Of a stretch of 64,000 bases of DNA, positions 1-9,303 are shown piece by piece. Numbering within the stretch: the first letter of the stretch is position 1; the number at the start of each line of letters is the position of its first letter. The DNA is taken from assembly GCF_963666665.1 (NCBI RefSeq), contig NZ_OY762999.1, positions 233,501 through 297,500 of the forward strand. The letters run 5' to 3'. The DNA comes from Maridesulfovibrio sp. Lineage in GTDB: Bacteria > Desulfobacterota > Desulfovibrionia > Desulfovibrionales > Desulfovibrionaceae. The position numbers and the translations under genes are program-made. The notes below the pieces were generated by a model. That model made no database searches. It had not been told where the DNA came from and was given only the letters and a program-made list of their open reading frames with translations.

Positions 1-1451
1 CTGTTCTTATATGTGTGTTCTTTCATTATATGTTCATGCCAATTTTTTGAAAGCTCTTTTTGCCGTTGCGGATTACTTTTAATGAATTCAATTTTTACGG
101 GCAGCTCCGCAGGTGTCTTGAAGGTGCAGTAAGTGAGAAGTTCTTCCGGGAAAATGGATAAGCCCGGCGTGTAGTCGCTTAAAAGGAAGCCTCCGGCAGC
201 CCAGACATCGAAATTGCGTTGGGTCAGGCCGCAGGGCAGGAGCGGGCTGGTCATGTTCAGGTTGATCCCGGCACCGGCGTAGATTCCGGGCAGGATGGTA
301 AAATAATCAACAGGGGGCCGAATATCTGCGTCGGGCAGGTATTGTCGCCAGCCGTCATCTCCGAAAACCGTGAGTTCGCTTCCGGCTTTCTGCAATGACA
401 AAATCCTCCAGAGCAGTCCTGATTGTTCGGTCCTGTATCCTGTTGAACGAACCTCCCTACCGGGCCAGAGCTTTTCAATGTTCTCTCGCTTAGCCCACCA
501 TTCAAAATTTGGCTTTGTTGCGTTTTCGATAGCCTTCAGGGCTGCTTTTTCGTCCTCTATATTAAATGCACAGCCGGAGAAAAAGTTGTCCTTGGCTGGG
601 AAACTGGAGCGGCCAACGAAAACAGTGCGTTCTTCCAAAGCCGGATATGGAACTACCCCCGTATTGAATATTTGCGGGTCGGTGGCTAAAGGCAGGTGCT
701 CGACTTTTTGAGCTCCGTGCTCTTCAAGGACGGGGATAAACCAATGGTCAGTAACCATGAGCGGAACTTTCCGCCAGTACGTGGATTTAATGCCGGACAA
801 GATATGGAAGGGATTATCCACCATCCATACTGCCACTTTAATTCCGGCTTCGCGAAGTATGAAGTAAGTTTCACCTGCATTATCAAGGCCGTTAAAATTG
901 ACGCTTAAGACCAGTTCCGGCAATTCGCTGTGCAGCAGGGATACCAGATTTTTGCGCATTGCGTCCGGATCAATAACCCTGTAAGAGAACCCCTCGCTCT
1001 CGAATGCGTGGCAGAGTTCCGGGATTAGCAATGAGTTGTCGTCGCCCGGAAGCCAGATTGTTTTGCTGTGGCTTTTACGCATTACTCCGGTGCGTTTCAC
1101 GGTCAGTTTGGCGAGCAGAGGTTCCCAGAAAGAGGGAAACAGTCGTTTGCCGGGAGTATAGAGAATTACCCGGAAGCCGGATAGATCGATTGCAGGCTCC
1201 GTGTTGAGTTGCTTAAATCGTGACGGGATTGTATACCCTTCGGGCAACTGTGCGCTGTGCTGCGGGCATTCAAGGTAGTATAAATTTTTCGCCTGCGGAA
1301 AAATCTGCGCGGCTACGGACGGATTAGGGCCAAGACCGAGAAAAAGGATTTCCCCTTCGCCGCCGAGGTCCTGAAAATATCTGTCACCTTCGGGAAGTGA
1401 TTGCTGCTGACCTGATTCGTTCTTTATGCGGATTCTTTCGGGGCGTTGCAT
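1..1451 (-). CDS. CgeB-like glycosyltransferase, 3' part beyond the left edge
   Basis: The frame is open from an ATG at 1451 to the left edge (483 codons, no stop), so the C-terminus is missing. The N-terminus has a Rossmann-like strand and turn (EGEILFLGLGPN, near residue 30). A later segment near residue 430 reads RNFDVWAAGGFLLSD, the conserved nucleotide-sugar end of the Glyco_trans_1_2/CgeB family (also called spore maturation protein CgeB or DUF3880 proteins). Such proteins are probable GT-B glycosyltransferases of unknown acceptor. I see no signal peptide or membrane segment. The gene is divergent from rlmE, with about 110 bp between the starts. Family assignment is from motif recognition; the substrate is unknown. 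Confidence 0.8.
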   Translation of the reverse strand, partial: MQRPERIRIKNESGQQQSLPEGDRYFQDLGGEGEILFLGLGPNPSVAAQIFPQAKNLYYLECPQHSAQLPEGYTIPSRFKQLNTEPAIDLSGFRVILYTPGKRLFPSFWEPLLAKLTVKRTGVMRKSHSKTIWLPGDDNSLLIPELCHAFESEGFSYRVIDPDAMRKNLVSLLHSELPELVLSVNFNGLDNAGETYFILREAGIKVAVWMVDNPFHILSGIKSTYWRKVPLMVTDHWFIPVLEEHGAQKVEHLPLATDPQIFNTGVVPYPALEERTVFVGRSSFPAKDNFFSGCAFNIEDEKAALKAIENATKPNFEWWAKRENIEKLWPGREVRSTGYRTEQSGLLWRILSLQKAGSELTVFGDDGWRQYLPDADIRPPVDYFTILPGIYAGAGINLNMTSPLLPCGLTQRNFDVWAAGGFLLSDYTPGLSIFPEELLTYCTFKTPAELPVKIEFIKSNPQRQKELSKNWHEHIMKEHTYKN

Positions 1452-1560
1452 TGCTTACGATACTTGGCTTGCGGGCCGTAATAAGTTAATTTCCAGTCAC
1501 CTTATAACGCAGTCGGTTGCAAAAGTCTTTTGCGGATCACTGCGAAACATAAATCAGATT

Positions 1561-2160
1561 ATGAAACAATATCGCGACCATTATTTCAAAAGGGCCAAAA
1601 AAGAAAACTATCCCGCCCGTTCCGTGTACAAGCTTCAGGAACTGGACAAGCGCTTCAAAGTTTTCGAAAAAGGCCAGAATGTTATGGATCTCGGGGCTGC
1701 CCCCGGTTCATGGAGCCTGTTTGCCGCTAAGAAAGTAGGGGACACCGGACGTGTGCTTGCAGTAGATATTCAGTCTACTGATACCGTCTTTCCGGATAAC
1801 GCAACTTTCCTGCAGGCCGACGTTTTCGAGGATTCCCCGGAGCTTTTGGCTGCAATGGATAAGCAGTTGCCCTACGACCTTATCATTAGTGATATGGCGC
1901 CCAAGACAACCGGGGTTAAGTTTGCCGATCAGGCCAATTCCCTTGAGCTTTGCGAACGTGCACGTGATATCGTGCCTAGCAGGCTTAAGCAGGGTGGGCA
2001 TTTTATCGTTAAAATTTTCGATGGCCCCGACGTTAATGAATACATCAACTCTCTACGCAAGATGTTTTCCAAGGTAAAAAGATTCAAGCCGAAGAGCTGC
2101 AGAGAGGAAAGCAAGGAGTTCTTTGTCGTAGGACTTGGCTTTCGCGGCAATGAAGAGTAA
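1561..2160 (+). CDS. rlmE: 23S rRNA 2'-O-ribose uridine methyltransferase RlmE (FtsJ/RrmJ)
   Basis: The 199-residue protein has the usual RlmE length. It methylates U2552 of 23S rRNA on the 50S subunit using S-adenosylmethionine. Visible signatures are the start MKQYRDHYFKRAKKENYPAR, the SAM loop MDLGAAPGSW near residue 45, and a K-D-K-E catalytic set: Lys24 in SVYKLQ, the Asp of SDMAP, the Lys of VKIFDG and the Glu of EESKEFF. A start 135 bp upstream (1426) is in frame but adds a tail foreign to the family and runs into the divergent gene's promoter, so the internal ATG was chosen. The Shine-Dalgarno before it is weak. Confidence 0.95.
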   Translation: MKQYRDHYFKRAKKENYPARSVYKLQELDKRFKVFEKGQNVMDLGAAPGSWSLFAAKKVGDTGRVLAVDIQSTDTVFPDNATFLQADVFEDSPELLAAMDKQLPYDLIISDMAPKTTGVKFADQANSLELCERARDIVPSRLKQGGHFIVKIFDGPDVNEYINSLRKMFSKVKRFKPKSCREESKEFFVVGLGFRGNEE

Positions 2161-2246
2161 GAAGACTGGTTCTTCATGCATATATTATAAATACTGTCCC
2201 GCCAAATTTAAGAGTGACGGGACTTTGATATTCTCAGGAGGAAAAT

Positions 2247-2993
2247 ATGGCCGGACATAGTAAATGGGCTAACATCCAGCACAGAAAAGGTAGACAGGAC
2301 GCCAAGCGCGGTAAGATTTTCACCAAAATGGCAAAGGATATCATCCTTGCAGCCAAGGGCGGAGGCGATCCGGCAATGAACCCCTCCCTGCGCCTCGCCA
2401 TCTCCAAGGCGAAAGCAGTGAACATGCCTAACGATAAGATCGATACCGCAATCAAAAAAGGTACCGGCGAACTGGCCGGTGGTGACATTTCTGAAGTTAT
2501 GTACGAAGGTTACGGTCCCGGCGGTGTAGCTATACTTGTTGAAGCAGCTACCGACAACAAGAACCGTACTGTTGCCGAAGTTCGTCACGCTCTGGGTAAG
2601 GGCGGCGGCTCCATGGGTGAAGCAGGTTGCGTTGCATGGATGTTCGATAAAAAAGGCGTCATGGTTTTTGATGCAGAAAAGTACACCGAAGACCAGCTGC
2701 TGGAAATCGGCCTTGAAGCAGGTGCCGAGGACGTAATCGCTGAAGACGATTCCCTCGAAGTTCACTGCATGCCCGAAGATTTCAGCGCAGTTCAGAAGGC
2801 TTTTGAAGAAGCAGAATGTGAAGCAACAAGCTCCGACCTCGCTTTCGTGCCTAAGAACCTCGTGGAAGTTGACGTTCCTACCGCTAAGAAGCTCATGAAC
2901 CTCATGGAAAAGCTGGAAGACAACGAAGATGTACAGAATGTACACGTTAACGCTGACTTCCCCGATGAGCTCATGGCTGAAATGGAAGACTAG
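2247..2993 (+). CDS. YebC/PmpR family protein (TACO1 homologue)
   Basis: The 248-residue protein opens with MAGHSKWANIQHRKGRQDA, the diagnostic start of the YebC family, and continues with GGSMGEAGCVAWMF near residue 118 and the acidic C-terminal domain. Family members were described as DNA-binding regulators (PmpR) and more recently as ribosome-associated factors that help translation of difficult motifs such as polyproline. Which role applies here cannot be read from the sequence. A strong ribosome site (AGGAGG) lies 6-7 bases upstream. The stop codon directly abuts the ruvC start, which places yebC at the head of a yebC-ruvC-ruvA-ruvB operon, a common arrangement. Confidence 0.95.
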   Translation: MAGHSKWANIQHRKGRQDAKRGKIFTKMAKDIILAAKGGGDPAMNPSLRLAISKAKAVNMPNDKIDTAIKKGTGELAGGDISEVMYEGYGPGGVAILVEAATDNKNRTVAEVRHALGKGGGSMGEAGCVAWMFDKKGVMVFDAEKYTEDQLLEIGLEAGAEDVIAEDDSLEVHCMPEDFSAVQKAFEEAECEATSSDLAFVPKNLVEVDVPTAKKLMNLMEKLEDNEDVQNVHVNADFPDELMAEMED

Positions 2994-3500
2994 ATGGGCG
3001 GATCAGGTATTGTCATTATCGGTATTGACCCCGGAACCCGCGTTACCGGATACGGTATCGTCAGAGAACTTTCCGGACAGGTATCCCTTGTGGATGCCGG
3101 GACAATCCGTACCAATACCAAAGAGCCCATGTGCGCAAGGCTGGGGGAGATATACTCCCGTATAGCCGAGCTCATAAAAGAATATTCACCGGATGAGGCG
3201 GCAATCGAAAATGCGTTTGTCGCCTCCAATCCGGCTTCAGCTCTCAAGCTGGGACAGGCCCGTGGTGCAGCCATGGCTGCCTGCGCCGTATCCGGCCTTG
3301 TGGTTTCCGGGTATGAACCCACCAAGGTTAAAAGCAACCTCGTGGGCAGCGGACGGGCTGATAAATCGCAGGTCGCCTTCATGGTGGAGCGCATCCTTGG
3401 GGTGAAAAACACCAAGTGGGCCAACGATACCACCGATGCGCTGGGCATTGCGATCTGCCACCTCAATGAACGAAGATTCTCAAAGGTAGCCGGAAGATGA
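2994..3500 (+). CDS. ruvC: Holliday junction endonuclease RuvC
   Basis: RuvC resolves Holliday junctions as a dimer, nicking symmetric strands in cooperation with RuvAB. The RNase H-like fold is visible: Asp12 in IIGIDPGTRVTGYGIV, Glu near 70 in AAIENAFVASN, and the late acidic pair in WANDTTDALGIA. Length (168 aa) fits the family. ATG immediately follows the yebC stop, so translation is probably coupled. The end overlaps the ruvA start by four bases (ATGA). Confidence 0.97.
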   Translation: MGGSGIVIIGIDPGTRVTGYGIVRELSGQVSLVDAGTIRTNTKEPMCARLGEIYSRIAELIKEYSPDEAAIENAFVASNPASALKLGQARGAAMAACAVSGLVVSGYEPTKVKSNLVGSGRADKSQVAFMVERILGVKNTKWANDTTDALGIAICHLNERRFSKVAGR

Positions 3501-4108
3501 TCGCCTATATCCATGGTAAGCTCCTAGAGGCCACAGACAAGTCCTGCATTATACTCACTCCCGGCGGAGTGGGCTATGAACTTTACCTGACCCTTACCGC
3601 TATCTCGACCCTGCCGGAATCTGGATCGGATGTGACCTTCTACGTTCATTCAGTGATCCGCGAAGATGCTTTTGATCTTTACGGTTTTCCCTGCTTTGAT
3701 GACCGCGAGGTTTTTCGTACCCTTATTTCCGTCGACCGCCTTGGCCCCAAAAAAGCGCTGGCGATCCTTTCCCAGTTCGGTCCCAAGGATTTGCAGGATC
3801 TCGTTTTCCGCGAGGACGTGAAGACGCTGTCCATCGTTCCCGGTATCGGGCCCAAGTCCGCGCGCCAGATTCTCTGGTCCCTCAAGGACAAGATGGAAAC
3901 CCTGAAATCCGCCACAGTGCGCAGCGGTGCCTGCCCTGTGGAAGGTGACCGCAGTGAATTTCTTGATGCTCTTTCCGGACTGCGCAACCTCGGTTACGCA
4001 GATGATGAAGTGCGCGATTTCCTTAAGAATATATTTGATGAAGAGCCCGACCTTGACGCTGGTGGAGCTATCCGCGTAGCTTTGAAAAAGATTTCCCAGA
4101 ACAAGTAA
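3497..4108 (+). CDS. ruvA: Holliday junction DNA-binding protein RuvA
   Basis: The 203-residue protein starts MIAYIHGKLLEATDKSCI, the typical OB-fold N-terminus of RuvA. A helix-hairpin-helix region follows near residues 70-125 (VDRLGPKKALAIL and IVPGIGPKSARQIL), and a C-terminal domain III that contacts RuvB ends in VALKKISQ. RuvA tetramers hold the four-way junction for the RuvB motors. The gene overlaps ruvC by four bases and precedes ruvB by 24 bases. Confidence 0.97.
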   Translation: MIAYIHGKLLEATDKSCIILTPGGVGYELYLTLTAISTLPESGSDVTFYVHSVIREDAFDLYGFPCFDDREVFRTLISVDRLGPKKALAILSQFGPKDLQDLVFREDVKTLSIVPGIGPKSARQILWSLKDKMETLKSATVRSGACPVEGDRSEFLDALSGLRNLGYADDEVRDFLKNIFDEEPDLDAGGAIRVALKKISQNK

Positions 4109-4132
4109 TTTTTCAGCAGGCAGTACCGGAAT

Positions 4133-5119
4133 ATGATGGAAAACAACGGTTCAGACGATCACATCAGACCGCAACGGCTGTCCGATTTTATTGGGCAGGA
4201 CGACCTGCGCGACAACCTTGATGTATTCATTCAGGCTGCGCGCGGGCGCGGCAACGCCATGGACCATGCCCTTTTCTACGGTAACCCCGGTCTGGGTAAG
4301 ACCACCCTTGCGCGGATCATCGCTTCCGAGCTGGGAGTTAACCTCATTTCCACCTCCGGTCCGGTTTTGGAGCGCAGCGGAGACCTCGCCGCCATCCTGA
4401 CCAACCTGTCCCGCAACGATATTCTTTTCATCGACGAAATCCACCGTGTGCCTGCCACAGTCGAGGAAGTGCTCTATCCGGCCATGGAAGATTTCAACAT
4501 CGACCTGATCATCGGACAGGGACCTGCCGCCCGTACCGTAAAGATCGACCTTGAGCCGTTTACTCTCGTAGGGGCTACAACCCGCCTGGGATTGCTGACT
4601 TCACCCCTGCGTGACCGTTTCGGCTGTATCTTCCGTTTGGAATTTTATTCCCCCGAAGAATTGGCTCGCATCGTTACCCGTGCTTCCCGTATTTTCGATC
4701 TCAAGGTTACCGATGAAGGCGCGCTGATTATCGGCAAGCGTTCACGCGGCACACCGCGTATCGCGAACCGTCTGCTGCGCAGGGTGCGCGATTTCGCTAC
4801 AGTGCACGGAGATGGGGTAGTGACTGGCGAACTGGCTGACATGGCCCTGAATAAGCTTGATGTTGATCCGTTAGGCTTGGATTATATGGATCGCAAGATT
4901 CTTTCTATTTTGATTGATCAGTTTGGCGGCGGTCCTGTAGGTGTTAAAACCATTGCCGTGGCCTGTTCCGAGGAAGTGCGAACCATTGAGGAAATTTATG
5001 AGCCATACCTGATCCAGTGCGGTTTCATGAAGCGTACACCGAGAGGGCGTGTTGCTACTGCCCGGGCTTACCAGCATCTCCAGAAGGTTGCTTCCGGCGG
5101 GCAGGGCAGTTTGTTTTAG
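4133..5119 (+). CDS. ruvB: Holliday junction branch-migration ATPase RuvB
   Basis: RuvB is the hexameric AAA+ motor that drives branch migration on RuvA-bound junctions. It carries Walker A GNPGLGKTT at residues 50-58, Walker B LFIDEIHR, sensor I GATTRLG, an arginine finger in LRDRFG, and the winged-helix C-terminus with YLIQCGFMKRTPRGRVAT. Length (328 aa) is normal. Two tandem ATG codons open the gene, and either could be the start. The stop (TTTTAG) overlaps the ribosome site of the next gene. Confidence 0.97.
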   Translation: MMENNGSDDHIRPQRLSDFIGQDDLRDNLDVFIQAARGRGNAMDHALFYGNPGLGKTTLARIIASELGVNLISTSGPVLERSGDLAAILTNLSRNDILFIDEIHRVPATVEEVLYPAMEDFNIDLIIGQGPAARTVKIDLEPFTLVGATTRLGLLTSPLRDRFGCIFRLEFYSPEELARIVTRASRIFDLKVTDEGALIIGKRSRGTPRIANRLLRRVRDFATVHGDGVVTGELADMALNKLDVDPLGLDYMDRKILSILIDQFGGGPVGVKTIAVACSEEVRTIEEIYEPYLIQCGFMKRTPRGRVATARAYQHLQKVASGGQGSLF

Positions 5120-5127
5120 GAGGGGAA

Positions 5128-6576
5128 ATGACTGTTCGGGTAAAGTTGATATTCGTTTTGACTTTGATTCTTGTCTCTGCATTTATTTCAATCAGCCTTT
5201 TTAACTATAACGAATCCCGCAAAAAGATTCATCGGGATATAGTTAACTCCTCCCTTCCCCTGACCCGCGATAATATTTATTCCGAAATTCAGACCGTACT
5301 GATGCGGCCTTTATTTGTATCTTCCCTTATGGCTAATGATACCTTTCTTAAGGATTGGGCCGCAGGCGGAGAAAATAACATTTCTAAGATTGAGCGATAT
5401 CTGGGAGAGATTCAGGATAAGTATGGATTTTTCAGCGCCTTTTTCGTTTCCGCTGAAACAGGTAAGTACTATTATCCGGGAGGAATTCTCAAAACCATTT
5501 CCCAAAAAGATGAACACGATGTCTGGTATTATGATTTTGTCGGCAGTGGTGAGGACCATGATTTGGATGTGGATTCCAATGAAGCAGCTGACAATATCCT
5601 GACTGTTTTTATCAATCACCGTCTGACCAGTGATGATGGTAAACTGCTGGGAGTTACCGGTGTCGGATTGAAGATGGACAATGTTTCCAGATTATTGGAA
5701 AAGTTTTCAGAAAAATACGGTAAAATCATTTTTTTGGTTGATGGGAACGGTCTTATACAGGTTCACCATAAAGTCGGAATGATCGAAAACATAAACCTAA
5801 GGCATATGCCGGGGCATGGTACGATTGCCGCGCAGGTTTTGAGCAACCCTGCTGAGCCTGCAACATATGAATTTGAGTATGCCGGTGATCGTATATTTTT
5901 GACTTCGCGCTATATCCCGGAGCTGGAGTGGTGGCTCATTGTAGAGCAGAATGAAACCGTGTTGCTTGATGCTGCACGGCATAATTTTGTGCGTACGATT
6001 ATCGTTGGTGGAATAGCTACTCTTTTCATTGTGGTTTTAAGCATTCTTGTGATCAATCATTTCCAGTTACGTTTGGAACAGCAAGCTGATTCTGATGAGT
6101 TGACCGGTTTAGGAAATCGGCGATCATTTGAACGTTTTTTTGAGTCCGCAGTTTCCGGCATCAAGAAGAAATCCGGTCCTTTTTCTATTATCTTATTGGA
6201 TATTGATGGGTTCAAAGCAGTCAATGACAAATGCGGTCATTTGGAAGGGGACCGCATACTCAAGCATATTTCTTCTATTATACGCTCTTCTGTACGTGAT
6301 TCAGATTTTTGCGCCCGCTGGGGAGGGGATGAGTTCCTTCTTTTTGTAGATGGTGAAATTGATCTTGCCTTTGATATTGCCGAGAGAATCAGAACTGCCG
6401 TAGCTGATGCGTGCAACGATGATCTTGTTTCAAGTGATTGCGGTGAGAGGGTTACAGTCAGCTGCGGTGTTGCTCAGTATGCTGATGCAGATACCTTGGA
6501 TTCTCTGATCGTGAGGGCAGATAAGGCTATGTATGAGTCTAAGGCGCAGGGGAAGGATATGGTTATTAAGGGTTAA
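5128..6576 (+). CDS. membrane diguanylate cyclase with Cache-like sensor and GGDEF domain
   Basis: A 482-residue inner-membrane protein. TM1 is at about residues 5-25, an extracytoplasmic Cache-type sensor spans about 30-285 (LIQVHHKVG and YIPELEWWLIVEQNE are typical), TM2 is near 295-318, then a GGDEF domain (DELTGLGNRRSFERF). The catalytic motif is intact (ARWGGDEF), and an RxxD inhibitory site (RDSD) lies five residues before it, so product-inhibited c-di-GMP synthesis is expected. The start was set at 5128 because AGGAGGGG precedes it; an upstream in-frame start would overlap ruvB out of frame. It lies 8 bp after ruvB, so it may be co-transcribed, and a hairpin follows. Confidence 0.9.
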   Translation: MTVRVKLIFVLTLILVSAFISISLFNYNESRKKIHRDIVNSSLPLTRDNIYSEIQTVLMRPLFVSSLMANDTFLKDWAAGGENNISKIERYLGEIQDKYGFFSAFFVSAETGKYYYPGGILKTISQKDEHDVWYYDFVGSGEDHDLDVDSNEAADNILTVFINHRLTSDDGKLLGVTGVGLKMDNVSRLLEKFSEKYGKIIFLVDGNGLIQVHHKVGMIENINLRHMPGHGTIAAQVLSNPAEPATYEFEYAGDRIFLTSRYIPELEWWLIVEQNETVLLDAARHNFVRTIIVGGIATLFIVVLSILVINHFQLRLEQQADSDELTGLGNRRSFERFFESAVSGIKKKSGPFSIILLDIDGFKAVNDKCGHLEGDRILKHISSIIRSSVRDSDFCARWGGDEFLLFVDGEIDLAFDIAERIRTAVADACNDDLVSSDCGERVTVSCGVAQYADADTLDSLIVRADKAMYESKAQGKDMVIKG

Positions 6577-6603
6577 GATTGATTTGATATTTTTTTATGG
6601 GAA

Positions 6604-6632
6604 AGCCCCGCACAACTTGGTTGTGCGGGGCT
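6604..6632 (+). terminator. intrinsic terminator after the ruvB/GGDEF operon
   Basis: A 13-bp perfect stem (AGCCCCGCACAAC with its complement) closes a 3-base loop and is followed by a short T-rich stretch. It lies between the end of the GGDEF gene and the convergent dynamin-like gene. The T-tract is modest. Confidence 0.75.
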
Positions 6633-6674
6633 GAGTATTTTATAAACGCTCAAGATAACGCTTTTGCCTGATAC

Positions 6675-9212
6675 TTATGCTTCAACAGCTTTAAGCTTAG
6701 TCTGGATTGCGTCCATTATGTGTGGAACCCCTTCAGATGACTTCTTCAGTACATCAAGATACAAACGGTTGTATTGAACCAGTACAAGTGCGTCGGTGAG
6801 AGTTGGTATATATTGCCTTTCTGCCGATCTTAAAAACTCTTGTTTTAGTTCATAAGCCGAACTTTTCAGAGATTCTCCTAATGGTTTTACCTGTTCTGAC
6901 AGAAGCTCATCATACCCTTTCATTTTTTTATTTATAAACTGTTCCTTTGCTTTCTTCTCACTAGTTAAGAGCCTTATTACTCCATAAAGAGCCGCTACTG
7001 CGGCAAGAGCTGATAAGGTTACAGGATTGGCAACAGTTGGAGCTAAGGTAGCTAATGAAGTCCCTGACATTAACATTGAAGTTGCTCCTGCTCCTAAAGC
7101 TATCTTCTCACCATTCTTCATTGTTGAATTAATCGAGGCTGACAAGTGCTGTAAGGAACTGTCAACTGAACAAGCCTTCGCTATCCCTTGAGCACTCTCT
7201 TGAAGAACTGAAATATTGCACGCAATCTCTTTTTTGTTGGTATCATCAAATCCTTTCTTCTGACGGTCCCATTCTTGGAAGCATTTTTTCAAATTTTCCT
7301 GAACAGGATCAAACCAGTTATTGACAATTGCTACCGAAGTATGAGAATCGAAATCCTTCCATTCATCCTCCTTGGCAAATTTGGAACCAAGATATTCTAC
7401 CTTTTCTCTGATTGCCCTTTCTAATGACTCATTACTAGCCTTACGAGCTGTTTCAAACTGTCCCAGAAAGTCAGCTACCATATGATCGGCATCTGCGTTA
7501 ATTTTTGCCAGTCTTTCCCTTAACAAAAGAACAAGCTTATCACATGTGTTTTTGATAGTTTCCGAGTTGGTTTCAAGCAAATCCATAATATCGTCAGAAG
7601 GTAAATTATTCTGCATTCTTTCAGCATACTCTTGGCTACATTTCTCAGCCAGCAAGAGTAAGTTTTTATGCTTCTCTTTTACCTTTTCCCGATAATTTGA
7701 GTTGTGATTGTCATCCTTTAAATTACTTTCAATCAACTTGATGATTGAGCTTAATCCTGTAGTATCATTTATTTGTGTATATTTATCAGAACATCTAGAT
7801 TCCATCGCTTGCAGTGCATTTACAGGAACACAGCCAAGTAGCGACACACTTGAGTCAGCACACAACTTTTCAACCAGTCCTACCCTATCGGCAATAATTT
7901 CATCACGACTGACTTCAGAAATTTGATCAATATGACTAATAGCTAGAATGAGGTTTACCGCTCTACCTTCATTAATGATCCGTTTCAGGTATTCAATTTC
8001 AGATGCGCCTATTGCTTTCGCGCTAACAACAAAGAGAATACAGTCTGCTGTAAGGCTCTCAGTTAACGAAAAATCATTTCTTATACCAATGGGATCATTA
8101 AGGCCGGGCGTATCAACTAATACAGCCCCATCTTTCAGAAGTTCTATTTCATCTGAGTAGATTATGTCTTCTACAAGACAACTGAACTCACCTTTGGCAG
8201 AAGTGTACGCAATAACATCGTCATAAGATTCGATTGAATTAATTAACCCGCCAGCCTCGAAATTACATTGACTGATGATCTCATCTAATGAGTTGAGTTC
8301 ATGTTCATGCCCATTTTCAGATAAAAATATTTTAAATTTGTCTAATGACTCTTCAGAAAGCCACGTGCCTGAATAGCTGGGTGTTTTGGCATGCTGAATT
8401 TTAAAATTTGTAGCAGTTTCTGCTAACCCTTCTCTGACAGGACTTATTGTCTTGCCTAATAAGGCGTTGAAAAGAGTACTTTTTCCCCTTTTTACTTCCC
8501 CGCAGATAACTATTTTGAACGGCTGCTCTTGGAGCATATCGAATAAGCTTGAACACTCTGAAAGAAGGTCTCCGCTTTCAATTTGAGATGCAATGCCTTC
8601 AATCTCTCTAATGCTTGCCGCCATTTCTCGATTAAATTTCCATGTCTCAGGTGTGAAGGTACTGATTCCAGATTCCTTTCGCGAAAAAGGATTTGTGACC
8701 TTGAATGTTATTCCAAAAGATTTGATATACTCAGTGTATTTTAATGAGGGTTCAGCTTTTACGAGTTGCTCGAGGTTTTCTTTTATAGAGGGGGAGTCTA
8801 ATTCAAATCCCTCATATAACTTTATCAAAATGTTGGCACCATTAGAATCTAATTGATGGGAGTCATTGATTACTTGGATAAATCCATTCAAAATCCTTTC
8901 TTTCGTGTCATGTCCCAGGACTGATTCCTTGGCCCCTTTGCACACTGATTTGATAACTAGGTCGATCTCGCTGGCTGGATTTAATATTTTATATAAAGTT
9001 TTAGCCCGAACATCCAATCTCTGTCCTTTCTTTTTACCAAACACCAATTCATACACATTATCTAATTGCTGAATTTCCTCGATAGTCACGATGCCATCGG
9101 CATTGACTATTCCCCCAAGAAGAGTTGCGAGGTTGTCCGTAAGGCTATTTCCTGAACAAATCGATTCAAGAGTAGGGAAATTTGCAAGTATAGGCATATT
9201 GTTAGAACTCAT
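6675..9212 (-). CDS. TerB-like domain plus dynamin-family GTPase
   Basis: An 845-residue large GTPase. Residues about 20-160 resemble a TerB/tellurite-resistance helical domain (GGIVNADGIVTIEEIQQ). The GTPase domain has G1 GEVKRGKST near 236-245, a candidate G2 Thr in ETATNF, G3 DTPGLND near 366, and SHID in place of the usual T/NKxD of G4. Long helical stalk-like segments follow. A hydrophobic stretch near 700-745 (ALGAGATSMLMSGTSLA and beyond) may be a membrane paddle. Bacterial dynamin-like proteins remodel membranes, and some act in stress tolerance or phage resistance. Base composition is clearly more AT-rich than the flanking operons, which suggests horizontal acquisition. No partner dynamin gene is adjacent. 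Function is not known. Confidence 0.8.
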   Translation of the reverse strand: MSSNNMPILANFPTLESICSGNSLTDNLATLLGGIVNADGIVTIEEIQQLDNVYELVFGKKKGQRLDVRAKTLYKILNPASEIDLVIKSVCKGAKESVLGHDTKERILNGFIQVINDSHQLDSNGANILIKLYEGFELDSPSIKENLEQLVKAEPSLKYTEYIKSFGITFKVTNPFSRKESGISTFTPETWKFNREMAASIREIEGIASQIESGDLLSECSSLFDMLQEQPFKIVICGEVKRGKSTLFNALLGKTISPVREGLAETATNFKIQHAKTPSYSGTWLSEESLDKFKIFLSENGHEHELNSLDEIISQCNFEAGGLINSIESYDDVIAYTSAKGEFSCLVEDIIYSDEIELLKDGAVLVDTPGLNDPIGIRNDFSLTESLTADCILFVVSAKAIGASEIEYLKRIINEGRAVNLILAISHIDQISEVSRDEIIADRVGLVEKLCADSSVSLLGCVPVNALQAMESRCSDKYTQINDTTGLSSIIKLIESNLKDDNHNSNYREKVKEKHKNLLLLAEKCSQEYAERMQNNLPSDDIMDLLETNSETIKNTCDKLVLLLRERLAKINADADHMVADFLGQFETARKASNESLERAIREKVEYLGSKFAKEDEWKDFDSHTSVAIVNNWFDPVQENLKKCFQEWDRQKKGFDDTNKKEIACNISVLQESAQGIAKACSVDSSLQHLSASINSTMKNGEKIALGAGATSMLMSGTSLATLAPTVANPVTLSALAAVAALYGVIRLLTSEKKAKEQFINKKMKGYDELLSEQVKPLGESLKSSAYELKQEFLRSAERQYIPTLTDALVLVQYNRLYLDVLKKSSEGVPHIMDAIQTKLKAVEA

Positions 9213-9303
9213 ATTAAACCCCTATTTGTTTTATATGAGTTCACATAACCAACGGATTGCTAAATTTCAATATAGTTTTATGATTTCGGGTAACTAAAAA
9301 TCC

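Noticed and set aside
1426..1560. 45-codon N-terminal extension of rlmE
   Set aside because: It adds a tail unlike RlmE and overlaps the promoter space of the divergent glycosyltransferase; the internal ATG begins the family sequence.
2208..2945. Long minus-strand reading frame opposite yebC
   Set aside because: It is an antisense shadow of a highly conserved gene, with Cys/Phe-rich composition and no family motif.
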